Source: SZUA-448 sp045593785 (GTDB lineage Bacteria; Bacillota; Clostridia; Lachnospirales; Lachnospiraceae). From it: a stretch of 64,000 bases of DNA. Positions 43,631 to 53,161 of the stretch are shown piece by piece. Made by a program: the position numbers and the translations under genes. The notes below the pieces were generated by a model. It had not been told where the DNA came from. It ran no database searches and saw nothing but the letters and a program-made list of their open reading frames with translations. Numbering within the stretch: the first letter of the stretch is position 1; every line of letters begins with the position of its first letter. The stretch lies in NCBI GenBank assembly GCA_045593785.1, contig JAZNXH010000185.1, positions 39,532 through 103,531 on the forward strand, written 5' to 3'.

Positions 43631-43879
43631 CTATTTCTTCTGCTTCATATTCTTAATCGGAATGCTTGCAAACAACGAATTACTGCCATCTGCTTCATTA
43701 CGGAATTTAAAATCAAGTCCATTCAAATCAACTTCAATATACTTTGAAATCACTTGAATGATTTCATTTTTCATCTTTTCCATTACTTCCGGAGAGCAAC
43801 CTGCGCGGTCAGAAACAAGAACCAGTTTTAAACGGTCTTTTGCAACATTACCGGAAGCTTTTTTCTTAAAACCAAACAT
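43631..43879 (-). CDS. minE: Cell division topological factor MinE
   Basis: 82 aa. Basic N-terminal targeting end, then AKDRLKLVLVSDRAG and a beta-rich dimerisation region (YIEVDLNGLDFKF). Activates MinD ATPase and drives pole-to-pole oscillation. Follows minD by 15 bases. Confidence 0.94.
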   Translation of the reverse strand: MFGFKKKASGNVAKDRLKLVLVSDRAGCSPEVMEKMKNEIIQVISKYIEVDLNGLDFKFRNEADGSNSLFASIPIKNMKQKK

Positions 43880-43894
43880 ACTGTCACCCTCCTA

Positions 43895-44677
43895 TTAGTT
43901 CTTTTTGAATAATCTGCTGAAAAATCCCTGCTTTGCATTAAGATCAAGCATAGGAACTTCTTCGCCGGTAACGCGACGACAAATATTCATATATGCTTTA
44001 CCTGCAAGACAATCCGTTCCAACTAACGGTTCGCCCTGGTTCGTTGAAATGACAATATTTTCGTCATCCGGAACGACACCTACAAGATCAACTGCAAGAA
44101 TTTCTACAACATCATCTGCAGACATCATCTCACCGCGTTTTACAAGATCCATACGAATACGGTTGATGATAAGCTGAGTCTGTTTCATCTCATTTGCTTC
44201 CAAAAGACCAATAATACGGTCAGCATCTCGTACTGCAGAAACTTCCGGAGTGGTTACAACCAACGCACGGTCAGCGCCTGCAATTGCATTTTTAAATCCC
44301 TGTTCAATCCCTGCAGGACAATCCATCAGTATGTAATCAAATTCTGTCTTTAAGTCTTCACAAAGTTTTTTCATCTGTTCCGGTGTAACTGCAGACTTGT
44401 CTCTTGTTTGTGCAGAAGGCAACAGATAAAGGTTCGGATAACGCTTGTCTTTAATCAATGCCTGTTTAATACGACAATTACCTTCAACAACGTCAACAAG
44501 ATTGTATACGATACGATTTTCAAGTCCCATAACAACATCAAGGTTACGAAGACCTATATCGGTATCAATCAGTACAACCTTCTTGTCAAGTTTTGCGAGA
44601 CCGGTTCCAACATTAGCAGTTGATGTTGTTTTACCAACGCCACCTTTACCGGATGTTACAACAATTACTTCTCCCAT
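43895..44677 (-). CDS. minD: Septum-site determining ATPase MinD
   Basis: 260 aa. Deviant Walker A GKGGVGKTT at the N-terminus, DTDIGLRNLD and DCPAGIEQG blocks, and a C-terminal amphipathic membrane-targeting helix (GFFSRLFKK). ATG 44677 was chosen over the adjacent ATG 44680, which is only one base from the AAGGAGG site. Confidence 0.96.
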   Translation of the reverse strand: MGEVIVVTSGKGGVGKTTSTANVGTGLAKLDKKVVLIDTDIGLRNLDVVMGLENRIVYNLVDVVEGNCRIKQALIKDKRYPNLYLLPSAQTRDKSAVTPEQMKKLCEDLKTEFDYILMDCPAGIEQGFKNAIAGADRALVVTTPEVSAVRDADRIIGLLEANEMKQTQLIINRIRMDLVKRGEMMSADDVVEILAVDLVGVVPDDENIVISTNQGEPLVGTDCLAGKAYMNICRRVTGEEVPMLDLNAKQGFFSRLFKKN

Positions 44678-44690
44678 CATTCATTCCTCC

Positions 44691-45356
44691 TTATAATTCT
44701 CGTTCACTTAATATTTTTTTGTTGATTGGCTCAATATAAATATTGCCATCTTCAAGAAATGCAATTTTTGCTTCTTTATTTCCGGTTTTTTCATGGTTGT
44801 CAGGAGCTCTGGCGATTGTGTCTGCAATACGAATCTGAACCGGAGACATATCCAATGCCAAAACAAATGCTTTATCATTTCCGGAAGAACCTGCATATAC
44901 CGTTCCGCGAAGCGCACCTAATATAACAATGTTTCCTTGTGATACAATACTTGCGCCCGGATTCACATCTCCGATAACAACCACACTTGTATCACATTCC
45001 AAGGATTGTCCGGAACGAAGATTTCCTTTATAAAATTGACCGTTGGTTTTGCTCTTTTCCTCACCAGTCTGTTCCATTGCTTTTTGAAATAAGGCTTCTT
45101 TTTCCGGATCATCCATAACAAGACAAACAATCTTTAGTTCGGACTGTTCTGATATGACCTGCAATAATTCAACCTGCTGTTCTTCTGTCAGTTTACGTCC
45201 TTCAAAACTTAACGCTACTTGTGCATTTCCAAGAAACTTTGATGAATCACGGAACTTTTTTTTAACTTTTTCTTTTAAAAGATCGAATTCAATCTCTGCA
45301 TCAAGAACAACAATAATACCATTATTCAATCCCTTGATAATTACAGAATTGTCCAT
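44691..45356 (-). CDS. minC: Septum-site determining protein MinC
   Basis: 221 aa FtsZ inhibitor. N-terminal domain (KGLNNGIIVVLD) and a C-terminal beta-helix domain (NLRSGQSLECDTSVVVIGDV, GNIVILGALRGTVYAGSSGN) that binds MinD. First of the minCDE trio, downstream of PBP2. Confidence 0.94.
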   Translation of the reverse strand: MDNSVIIKGLNNGIIVVLDAEIEFDLLKEKVKKKFRDSSKFLGNAQVALSFEGRKLTEEQQVELLQVISEQSELKIVCLVMDDPEKEALFQKAMEQTGEEKSKTNGQFYKGNLRSGQSLECDTSVVVIGDVNPGASIVSQGNIVILGALRGTVYAGSSGNDKAFVLALDMSPVQIRIADTIARAPDNHEKTGNKEAKIAFLEDGNIYIEPINKKILSEREL

Positions 45357-45393
45357 AATGCTATCGCTCCTCTCAAAAAATAATCAATATTCT

Positions 45394-48288
45394 TTAGTCG
45401 GAAACCGTAATATTAGTTACAGATCCAGCCTTAACATTTCCACTCAATAACTCCGCTTTATTTTCGTTGTTGAAATACAATCCCATAACTTCACGAGCTG
45501 TATATGCGGCATTTGCAGATTTATAACCATTCGGAATTACAACCGTTACACATACTTCAGGGTTTTCGTATGGTGCAAAGGACACAAATAACGCATGATG
45601 CGGTGTTGAAGGATTGATCTGGGCAGTACCGGTTTTACCGGCTACAGAAACGCCAAGATTTCCATATAAGGTATCCAAACTGTTGGTTGATGTATTAACA
45701 ACGTTATACATTCCCTGCTTCACAGCTGTCCATTCGGCACTTGAGAACATATTAATCTGATTGTAAATACTTGCTTCTTTTTTTTCAATCAGTTCACCGC
45801 GATTATTGCGGATTGAATCTAACAGCGTGAGATTATAGATAGTTCCTTCATTGGCAACTCCGGTAATATATCTTGCAATCTGAACCGGTGCAAATGAATG
45901 TCCATAACCGATTGACGTTCGGACGGCATCGGAATTTGAAACAACCGGTGTTGCTTCGGATATCTCAATGCCTGATTTTTGTGTAAGACCAAACATCTCG
46001 GCATAACGTTTAATCTTTCCAATTCCCAATGAGTCACTGTAGCGGCCTGTATAGTCCGTGCTGAGACGAAAACCAAGTTCATAAAAATAATAGTTACAGG
46101 AATGCATGATTGCCTGTGACATGTTAATACTGCCATGATTACCGGGATATTTCCAGCATCTGGGTGAAGGTACTACAGACTCAAAGATACCAAGGTCTTG
46201 AATTTTGGTTGTTGTATTAACCAGTCCCTCTCCTAATCCAATTAAAGCTGTCAACGGTTTAAAAGTTGAACCGGTTGTTGTTACTTGTGATGTTGGGCGA
46301 TTCAACAATGGATAAGATGAATTATTCAATAATGTAGAATAATAATCATATTCAATCTTGTTTGCCAGCATGTTATTATCATAACTGGGATAGGTAGCAA
46401 GGGCTTTAATTGTACCATTATTGACATCTGTGATAACAATGGAACCGCTACATGGCTCCAAACCCAACTGTCCCGGAGTAATCTCAAGGTTGTCAATCAA
46501 ATCATACATAAACCGGAATGCCGAAATGCGTCCGTCTTTCAGCGTATTGATTTTACTTTCGTTATATTCAATCACATTCTGATCAAATAATAACAAACAA
46601 ATATCTTTACCGCTTATCGTCTCATCGAATATAAGCGTATGATATATCATATTATTGAACTTATCATCTGCTTCAATCAAAGCAAACAGATGATCCAAAA
46701 ACATGGCATATAATTCTGAGGTGGAATAATAAGTCTCTTCGGAAGAAAATGCTCCAATGGATATCCAATTCTTATTGATTGCATATTGGAAGAATTCACT
46801 CATACTGATTTTGTTTTCTTGATATTCAATATAAGTAGAATCCGTAGTATCAATCAAAGATTTATCCAATAATCCCGACGATACAGTCTTTGAATATACA
46901 TAGTTTAAATACGACTGCATTTCTTCACTGACAGACGCATTGGTTGTTTCACTGTCAACAGCAAGAATACTCTCTAATTGTGCAAATATTGCATTTTGTT
47001 TTTGTGAATAAATAGCATGGACAATGCGTTCTAATTCCGTAGCATCAAGTGCAGAAAAATGGTCTACATCAATAATTCTGTTCTCAATTAATGCATAATA
47101 TACTTCAAAGATTGGAATCGTAATATCATTCGCATTCTCACCCTTTGTTCCGTAATCAAGTTCAGGAACTAATTTGTCACGAAGAATTGCAGCAATGTTT
47201 CGTTCCAAAATATAGTAACATGCCTTTTGAAGTTCCGCGTCAATCGAAAGATACACGTCACTACCGGCAATCGGCTCAGTATTCGTACGACGAGATAAAA
47301 CTTTTCCACTTTGGTTTACGGTTAGATTCTCCGTTCCCTTGACGCCGGCCAGAGTGTTTTCCATTGATTTCTCTATACCGGTTTTACCTATTACATCACT
47401 TGCGTTATACAGCAACGATATTCCACGTTCCCCGGTAATATCTTCATCCGATAACGAGTATTTATCAATAATAAGCTCATTATTTGTTTCAATCTCATCC
47501 GTTGTAATACTTCCGGTATATCCGATGATATGCGCAAAATATTGACTTTCATTATATACACGAGACGTTATTTGTTTTACATCAACGCCGGGGAGCTCGG
47601 CACTATTTTCCTTAATTGCAACTACCAATTCATCTCCAATGTCAGTGGCAATCGTAAATTGTGTGCCTGCAGCCGTCGAGAAAATAGTATACCGAACAGC
47701 CATGATTTTTAATGCATCTTCCAATGAATATTCATCAGAAATCTGGAACATTGCAGCTCTCTCGCTACCGTATCTTAAAAATTCATATACTGCTTGCGCA
47801 TCCGCGTTTCGCTCTTCTTCTGTCAGATCATTGATTGATTTTCGACCATATGCATTCTTTTTGAAACGCAACAACGCATTACCGGTTTGATTAAATACCA
47901 GTGTGCCGTTCTCATCCAGCTCTATGCCGAAAGACATGTCCAAAGAAACACCATGCTGGTTCAATAACTGGACCAAATAATAAATCATTGCATTTTTTTC
48001 TGCATTTGTTCGTAACAAGCCACTATCTTCCATAATAATGGAATAGCTTACATCGTTATACGCCAGCAAAACTCCATTGACATCATAGATATTTCCGCGT
48101 GTACTTTTTATGTCACGAATTTTGCCGGACATATATTCCGCTTTATCCTCTGTAGCAGACGATACATTAATTTGTAATGTAAAAACCTGATAAATCAGAA
48201 CAAAAAACATAACTGAAAAAAGAACTGCCACAATAGGAATTCTTGTTGAACAAAACTCACTGATTTTATCAATAATCTTTTTAATCAT
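45394..48288 (-). CDS. mrdA: Class B penicillin-binding protein, PBP2/MrdA type, with large insertion
   Basis: 964 aa elongation-specific transpeptidase. N-terminal membrane helix (about 15-40), dimerisation region, and transpeptidase domain with STFK (S674), SCN and KTG (K885). Between YLSIDAELQ (about 350) and GSIVITDVNNG (about 614), regions that are normally near-contiguous, lies an Asp/Glu/Tyr-rich insertion of roughly 240 residues. It may fit a helical extracellular module. Overlaps the mreD stop by 8 bases. Confidence 0.93.
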   Translation of the reverse strand: MIKKIIDKISEFCSTRIPIVAVLFSVMFFVLIYQVFTLQINVSSATEDKAEYMSGKIRDIKSTRGNIYDVNGVLLAYNDVSYSIIMEDSGLLRTNAEKNAMIYYLVQLLNQHGVSLDMSFGIELDENGTLVFNQTGNALLRFKKNAYGRKSINDLTEEERNADAQAVYEFLRYGSERAAMFQISDEYSLEDALKIMAVRYTIFSTAAGTQFTIATDIGDELVVAIKENSAELPGVDVKQITSRVYNESQYFAHIIGYTGSITTDEIETNNELIIDKYSLSDEDITGERGISLLYNASDVIGKTGIEKSMENTLAGVKGTENLTVNQSGKVLSRRTNTEPIAGSDVYLSIDAELQKACYYILERNIAAILRDKLVPELDYGTKGENANDITIPIFEVYYALIENRIIDVDHFSALDATELERIVHAIYSQKQNAIFAQLESILAVDSETTNASVSEEMQSYLNYVYSKTVSSGLLDKSLIDTTDSTYIEYQENKISMSEFFQYAINKNWISIGAFSSEETYYSTSELYAMFLDHLFALIEADDKFNNMIYHTLIFDETISGKDICLLLFDQNVIEYNESKINTLKDGRISAFRFMYDLIDNLEITPGQLGLEPCSGSIVITDVNNGTIKALATYPSYDNNMLANKIEYDYYSTLLNNSSYPLLNRPTSQVTTTGSTFKPLTALIGLGEGLVNTTTKIQDLGIFESVVPSPRCWKYPGNHGSINMSQAIMHSCNYYFYELGFRLSTDYTGRYSDSLGIGKIKRYAEMFGLTQKSGIEISEATPVVSNSDAVRTSIGYGHSFAPVQIARYITGVANEGTIYNLTLLDSIRNNRGELIEKKEASIYNQINMFSSAEWTAVKQGMYNVVNTSTNSLDTLYGNLGVSVAGKTGTAQINPSTPHHALFVSFAPYENPEVCVTVVIPNGYKSANAAYTAREVMGLYFNNENKAELLSGNVKAGSVTNITVSD

Positions 48289-48805
48289 AATTTTTCACAT
48301 CACGTTTGTCATAACGTATCGACCATAAAATACTCAATTGAACAAGCTTATATAATACTGCTGCGATAAGTACAGTATAAATCATTTTAGGCAGAATAAC
48401 ATAAACGAAATAAAAACCATACTCTAATCTGCCTCTTAACATAAATTCCGAAACATATAAAACACTTTGACTTAAGCCAACACAGACTGCACATAGCAAC
48501 AACGGTGTGATGTTATCGTCTTTGCGATAAAACCGTTGTAACAAGCCTGAAAGAAAGCCGCAAAACATATAGATTAAGGCAAAATAGCCCAAATGCTTCC
48601 CATATGTTAAATCCATAAGCAACCCGGCACAAAAACCATATATGATGCCGGCATTACTGCCATGAATATATGCGATTGCAACCACAACAATCATAATCAA
48701 ATCCGGGACTGCATTATTGATTGTCAGACCGGTTAATACGGACGTCTGTAAAACATAACAAGCAAGCAGTTCTGCAATGATTATTATAAATCGAACAACA
48801 AACAT
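48281..48805 (-). CDS. mreD: Rod shape-determining protein MreD
   Basis: 174 aa, about five or six membrane helices, with the AVPDLIMIVVVAIAYIHG and GFCAGLLMDLTYGKHLG segments usual for MreD. Part of the elongasome. Its 3' end overlaps mrdA. Confidence 0.93.
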   Translation of the reverse strand: MFVVRFIIIIAELLACYVLQTSVLTGLTINNAVPDLIMIVVVAIAYIHGSNAGIIYGFCAGLLMDLTYGKHLGYFALIYMFCGFLSGLLQRFYRKDDNITPLLLCAVCVGLSQSVLYVSEFMLRGRLEYGFYFVYVILPKMIYTVLIAAVLYKLVQLSILWSIRYDKRDVKNYD

Positions 48806-48822
48806 AATGCTCTCCTGTTGTA

Positions 48823-49674
48823 TTATTTAAGTTCTGTAATAATCAGAACAGTTTCCAGATGTTCAAAATCCACTGCCGGAATTAACTTAGCTTCTTTCGC
48901 CATATTACTGGAATCTGTTTTAATATCTACTGCATATCCAACTAAAATCCCCTGATGATACTTATCACTAATATGAGAAGTTACAATCTCAGCATTCTCT
49001 TCAATGTCAGCATTCATACTGATCATTGTAATATCAATGTATCCTTTGCTTATGCTTTGAAGATTTCCACTAACAATACAGGTATCCTCCGAACGAAGGA
49101 ACATACCGCTCAGATTACTGGTGTCATCAATAATTGCTCTGACTTTAGCTGAATCAGAAAAAACTTCTGTAACAATTCCAACCAGGCCATTACCTGCCAA
49201 AACATTCTGATCCTTCATAATCCCGTCATTGCTGCCTTTGTCAATTGTAAAAGTACTGTAAAAACTATTAGAATCACGACTGATGATTCTGGCTGCAACC
49301 TTAGGATAAGTAATATACTTTTGATCTAACTCAAATAAATTACGATATGTTTCTATTTCATGATTATCCTGCTGAATCATCTTGTTCTCATACTTCAACT
49401 GATTCAGTTCATCTTTCAATTTTGCATTTTCCTCAATTAATGCATTAATATCACTAAAATTTTTGATTCGATTATTTATTGCTTTGCCAATACGATTCAC
49501 ACCACGTTGCATAGGTGAAACAAAATCAGCCGCAAGTTTGCGAACAGGTTCTGTCTTTTCAGGATATTGATAAGAAATAAATATCAACACAAAACAAATA
49601 ACACCGAAAATAATCAGCAGATATTTGGGATTCAATTTTATTATTTTCTTGTTATGTTTCCTTGCCATTAACAT
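48823..49674 (-). CDS. mreC: Rod shape-determining protein MreC
   Basis: 283 aa. N-terminal membrane helix (about 13-35), a coiled coil (about 65-105, LIEENAKLKDELNQLKYEN) and a beta-barrel region (GNGLVGIVTEVFSDSAKVRAI is replaced here by AGNGLVGIVTEV). Scaffold linking MreB with PBP2-RodA. ATG 49674 follows AGGAG; ATG 49668 is an alternative. Confidence 0.95.
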   Translation of the reverse strand: MLMARKHNKKIIKLNPKYLLIIFGVICFVLIFISYQYPEKTEPVRKLAADFVSPMQRGVNRIGKAINNRIKNFSDINALIEENAKLKDELNQLKYENKMIQQDNHEIETYRNLFELDQKYITYPKVAARIISRDSNSFYSTFTIDKGSNDGIMKDQNVLAGNGLVGIVTEVFSDSAKVRAIIDDTSNLSGMFLRSEDTCIVSGNLQSISKGYIDITMISMNADIEENAEIVTSHISDKYHQGILVGYAVDIKTDSSNMAKEAKLIPAVDFEHLETVLIITELK

Positions 49675-49692
49675 ATAACTCCTGAATACAGG

Positions 49693-50715
49693 TTAATTGT
49701 AGAAAGACTGACGCATTGTACCCGCGAGACAATCAAGTTTCGGATCTTCAATAATACGTCCCAGTCCAACAGCAACCGTATTACCGGGATCTTCGCAAAT
49801 ATTGATATCTAATTCGGTCTCTATTGAAAACAATTTATCAAGACCACGGATACGGGCCGAACCACCGGTAACAAAAATACCGTTATCAATTATATCAGCT
49901 GAAATCTCCGGCGGCGTCTTCTCGAGAACAATCCGAATCGAATCTACAATCGTAGAAAGAAGTTCCTGAATTGTCTCGTAAACAAACTCAGCTGTAATCT
50001 CCTTTTCGGTCGGCAGACCGTTTACAACATCACGACCAAATACCTTAATTGATTTCGGCTCCGGAGCAACAGCACTTGCGAGTTCTTTTTTAATCGTTTC
50101 TGCAGTTTTCTGTCCAATCAGCAAATTATGTTTTTTACGGACATTTGCAATAATGCTTTCGTCAAATTTGTTACCCCCGACAGAAACCATCTTACTAATA
50201 ACAATTCCACCAAGTGAAAGGACAGAAATTTCAGTTGTGTCAGCACCAATATCAACAATCATTACACCATTGGCATTCGTTACATCGAGACCGGCACCAA
50301 GAGCATTTGCAATCGGTTTTTCAACAATACGGATTTTTTTCGTTTTTGCGTCTGAAGATGCAACGAGATCTACAAATGCACGTTTCTCTACTTCAGTAAT
50401 ATCAGTCGGCGACGCAACGATAAATTCAGAACCTGCAATCTTTCCGTGCTTCTTCTCAAGTTCCGCAAAAACAGAATTTAATAATGCAGTCATATTCTCA
50501 ATGTCAGCGATTACACCGTTACGAACCGGAAATGTAATATCAATATTAGACGGTGTTTTTCCAAGCATATCAAACGCTTCATCACCATACGCAATAATAC
50601 GCTCAGAATCAGCAACCGCAATTATGTTTTTTGAATCATAAATAACACCATTATTCTTTTTGTATATTTTAATTACGCTTGTACCGAAATCGATTCCATA
50701 TAATTTTGATGACAT
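49693..50715 (-). CDS. mreB: Actin-like rod-shape protein MreB
   Basis: 340 aa. Phosphate-1 loop YGIDFGTSVIKI, VIVDIGADTTEI-type phosphate-2 and ITGGSARIRGLDKL-like adenosine motifs. Forms membrane filaments that direct the elongasome. ATG 50715 follows AGAGGG; the longer frame to 50802 overlaps radC. Divergence in the first motif (DFGTSVIK rather than DLGTANTL) hints at an Mbl/MreBH-like paralogue. Confidence 0.93.
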   Translation of the reverse strand: MSSKLYGIDFGTSVIKIYKKNNGVIYDSKNIIAVADSERIIAYGDEAFDMLGKTPSNIDITFPVRNGVIADIENMTALLNSVFAELEKKHGKIAGSEFIVASPTDITEVEKRAFVDLVASSDAKTKKIRIVEKPIANALGAGLDVTNANGVMIVDIGADTTEISVLSLGGIVISKMVSVGGNKFDESIIANVRKKHNLLIGQKTAETIKKELASAVAPEPKSIKVFGRDVVNGLPTEKEITAEFVYETIQELLSTIVDSIRIVLEKTPPEISADIIDNGIFVTGGSARIRGLDKLFSIETELDINICEDPGNTVAVGLGRIIEDPKLDCLAGTMRQSFYN

Positions 50716-50755
50716 GTTACCCTCTTTCTGCCTACGATAAAATCGTGCATTGTTT

Positions 50756-51454
50756 TCACATAAATCCCTGTTCAATAAAACTGACGTATGTCTGATCACC
50801 AATTATAATATGATCTAACAACTCAACACCAAGTAGTTTTCCACTCTCACGAACACGTCTTGTGACAGCCAGATCTTCTGTACTCGGTGTCGGATCGCCA
50901 CTTGGGTGATTGTGAAGCAAGAATAAATATACCGCTTCTTTTTCTATCGCCGAGATGAAAATCTCACGTGGTGATATCATAGCTGATTTTACTGTGCCTT
51001 CATATATTTTTTCTTCGTGTATCAGGCGGCATTTACCGTCTAAAAGAAGAATCCAAACAGTCTCCTGCTTCTGATCTTTTAGTCGTGGCATAAAATATGC
51101 TGCAATCTGCTCCGGTTTACTCAATGAAAGCAATTCTTTTCTTGAAGCAGTCATCAACCGGCACCCTAATTCAATTGCACACAATATCTGGACTGTTTTA
51201 ACTTTGCCTACACCTTTAATCTTAGAAAGCTTGTCCGGTCCGACTCTGCATAATGCTGACAAATTGTTTTCACTGCCGCATTCCGATAAAATGCGATACG
51301 CTAATCCGAGGGAGCTTACCTCCTTTGAACCGGTTCGCAGTAATACAGCCAAAAGTTCAGCATCTGACAGCGCTTCAGCACCATGTGCAAAACACTTTTC
51401 GTACGGTCTGGATTGCTGAGGCAAATCTTTCATTCTAATTTTTGTGTTACTCAA
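50756..51454 (-). CDS. radC: RadC/JAB-domain protein
   Basis: 232 aa. Helix-hairpin-helix region (LSKIKGVGKVKTVQILCAIELG) and JAB/MPN metal site LLHNHPSGDPTPSTED. Commonly encoded before mreB in Firmicutes; its repair role is disputed. The start is TTG 51454 with AGGAG 5 bases upstream. Confidence 0.93.
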   Translation of the reverse strand: MSNTKIRMKDLPQQSRPYEKCFAHGAEALSDAELLAVLLRTGSKEVSSLGLAYRILSECGSENNLSALCRVGPDKLSKIKGVGKVKTVQILCAIELGCRLMTASRKELLSLSKPEQIAAYFMPRLKDQKQETVWILLLDGKCRLIHEEKIYEGTVKSAMISPREIFISAIEKEAVYLFLLHNHPSGDPTPSTEDLAVTRRVRESGKLLGVELLDHIIIGDQTYVSFIEQGFM

Positions 51455-51487
51455 ACATTCTCCTCTCCCTATCCCGGAGAAAAAAGA

Positions 51488-51763
51488 CTACAATCTTGAA
51501 TAAATTAACATGCTGATAATAACACCAATGATACTTGCAATCGAAATCTTTATGGATAAACCAAAGGTAATGATAATAACACCGATATTGAGTTGGAGTG
51601 CGCCTGAACCGTCCGGAGAGCCAAGACCAAATTCCTGGCCGTAGTTAAGCCACGACAACCAGGATATATCTCTGGTCAGATAACCGAGAAATCCACCAAT
51701 CACAACACCTGCCAGCATTAACAGTGTAAAAACAATACCATTTTTTCTAGATCCTCTGCTCAT
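51488..51763 (-). CDS. DUF4321 small membrane protein
   Basis: 91 aa with two membrane helices flanking an outer loop (SWLNYGQEFGLGSP), the DUF4321 layout. Encoded upstream of radC-mreB, where this family is often found in Clostridia. A 90-base gap before it contains an extended -10-like TGATATGAT on the - strand, a weak promoter candidate. Function unknown. Confidence 0.8.
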   Translation of the reverse strand: MSRGSRKNGIVFTLLMLAGVVIGGFLGYLTRDISWLSWLNYGQEFGLGSPDGSGALQLNIGVIIITFGLSIKISIASIIGVIISMLIYSRL

Positions 51764-51853
51764 AATTACCTCATTCTTGTGTAATAAAACATGTTATTGA
51801 TCCAAAATTTGATTAATATATCATATCACAAATTCGGAATTTTGTATAGCTAT

Positions 51854-53140
51854 TTAGAGTGAAACCAGACCACTTTCATATATTTTTTGCAGGGACATCA
51901 TGATACCGAATTTTGCATGATACCAGGTGAGTCCACCCTGAAAATAAACAGCATAAGGCGGTTCAATCGGCGCATCAGCAGACAATTCAATGGATGAACC
52001 CTGTATAAATGCACCGGCGGCCATAATAACTTCTGAATGGTATCCCGGCATCGCCCACGGTTCAGGTACAACATAACTGTCTACCGGTGCAGCCGCCTGA
52101 ATTCCGCGACAAAACGCAATAATTGCTTCCGCCGATCCAAGCGTTACTGCCTGAATAATGTCATGACGGCTCTCCGAGCTGTTCGGAACAACAGGATAAC
52201 CAAGTTTTTCATATATATTCGCAGCAAACACAGCACCTTTTAACGCACCGGCCGTTACTGTTGGTGCCATAAATAATCCCTGATAAAACGAACGATTTAA
52301 TCCGAGGGTGGCGCCAACCTCAGAGCCAAGACCAGGTGCGGTCAGGCGGAATGCACAATTTTCGATCAACTCACGTTTACCGACAATATAACCACCAATT
52401 GGTGCAAGACCACCGCCCGGATTCTTAATCAATGAACCAACACACAAATCCGCTCCGACATCACTTGGTTCAATTACTTCAACAAACTCACCATAGCAAT
52501 TATCAACCATACAAATCACATCAGGTTTGATTGACTTAATAAATGATATTAATTCACCAATTCTGGCAACTGACAAGGTCGGGCGTGTCTGATATCCTTT
52601 GGAACGCTGAATGGTAGCAAGCTTAGTTTTTTCATTGATGGACGCGCGGATTCCATCAAAATCGAAGCTACCATCCGGCAACAAATCTGTCTGTCGATAG
52701 GTAATCCCAAACTCTGCAAGAGAACCTTTTTGTTCACGGATACCAATAACACCTTCCAAGGTATCATATGGTTTTCCAACCGGAGAAAACAACTCATCAC
52801 CCGGGCGTAAATTTGCTGATAATGCAACTGTTAGTGCATGGGTTCCACAGGTTAATTGTGGACGTACTAAAGCAGCTTCAGCATGAAAGATATCAGCATA
52901 TACCTGTTCTAAAGTCTCTCTTCCGGCATCGTTATACCCATACCCGGTTGATTCGGCAAAATGATTCTCCGCAACTCTGTTTTTTTGCATTGCAGATAAC
53001 ACTTTCATCTGATTATATTCAGCAACTTCATCAATTTGTGAAAAACGCTCTTTTAAGCTATTTTCTACCGTCTCACAATACTGAATCACTTTTCCGGAAA
53101 GATGTAATGCTTTATATTGTTCTTTAAGTATCGTATTCAT
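51854..53140 (-). CDS. Methionine gamma-lyase family protein (YnbB-like)
   Basis: 428 aa PLP-dependent enzyme of the aluminium-resistance/methionine gamma-lyase group. Conserved AESTGYGYNDAGRETLEQVYA and RPQLTCGTHALTVAL blocks; the PLP Lys probably lies in IQRSKGYQTRP. Substrate uncertain. Encoded directly after miaA, as in B. subtilis (ynbB near hfq-miaA). Confidence 0.88.
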   Translation of the reverse strand: MNTILKEQYKALHLSGKVIQYCETVENSLKERFSQIDEVAEYNQMKVLSAMQKNRVAENHFAESTGYGYNDAGRETLEQVYADIFHAEAALVRPQLTCGTHALTVALSANLRPGDELFSPVGKPYDTLEGVIGIREQKGSLAEFGITYRQTDLLPDGSFDFDGIRASINEKTKLATIQRSKGYQTRPTLSVARIGELISFIKSIKPDVICMVDNCYGEFVEVIEPSDVGADLCVGSLIKNPGGGLAPIGGYIVGKRELIENCAFRLTAPGLGSEVGATLGLNRSFYQGLFMAPTVTAGALKGAVFAANIYEKLGYPVVPNSSESRHDIIQAVTLGSAEAIIAFCRGIQAAAPVDSYVVPEPWAMPGYHSEVIMAAGAFIQGSSIELSADAPIEPPYAVYFQGGLTWYHAKFGIMMSLQKIYESGLVSL

Positions 53141-53161
53141 ATTCTATACGTTCCTTGTTCT

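Noticed and set aside
50153..50641. + strand frame (162 codons) inside mreB
   Set aside because: Antisense shadow of mreB; low-complexity Ser/Thr/Ile-rich product without a family match.
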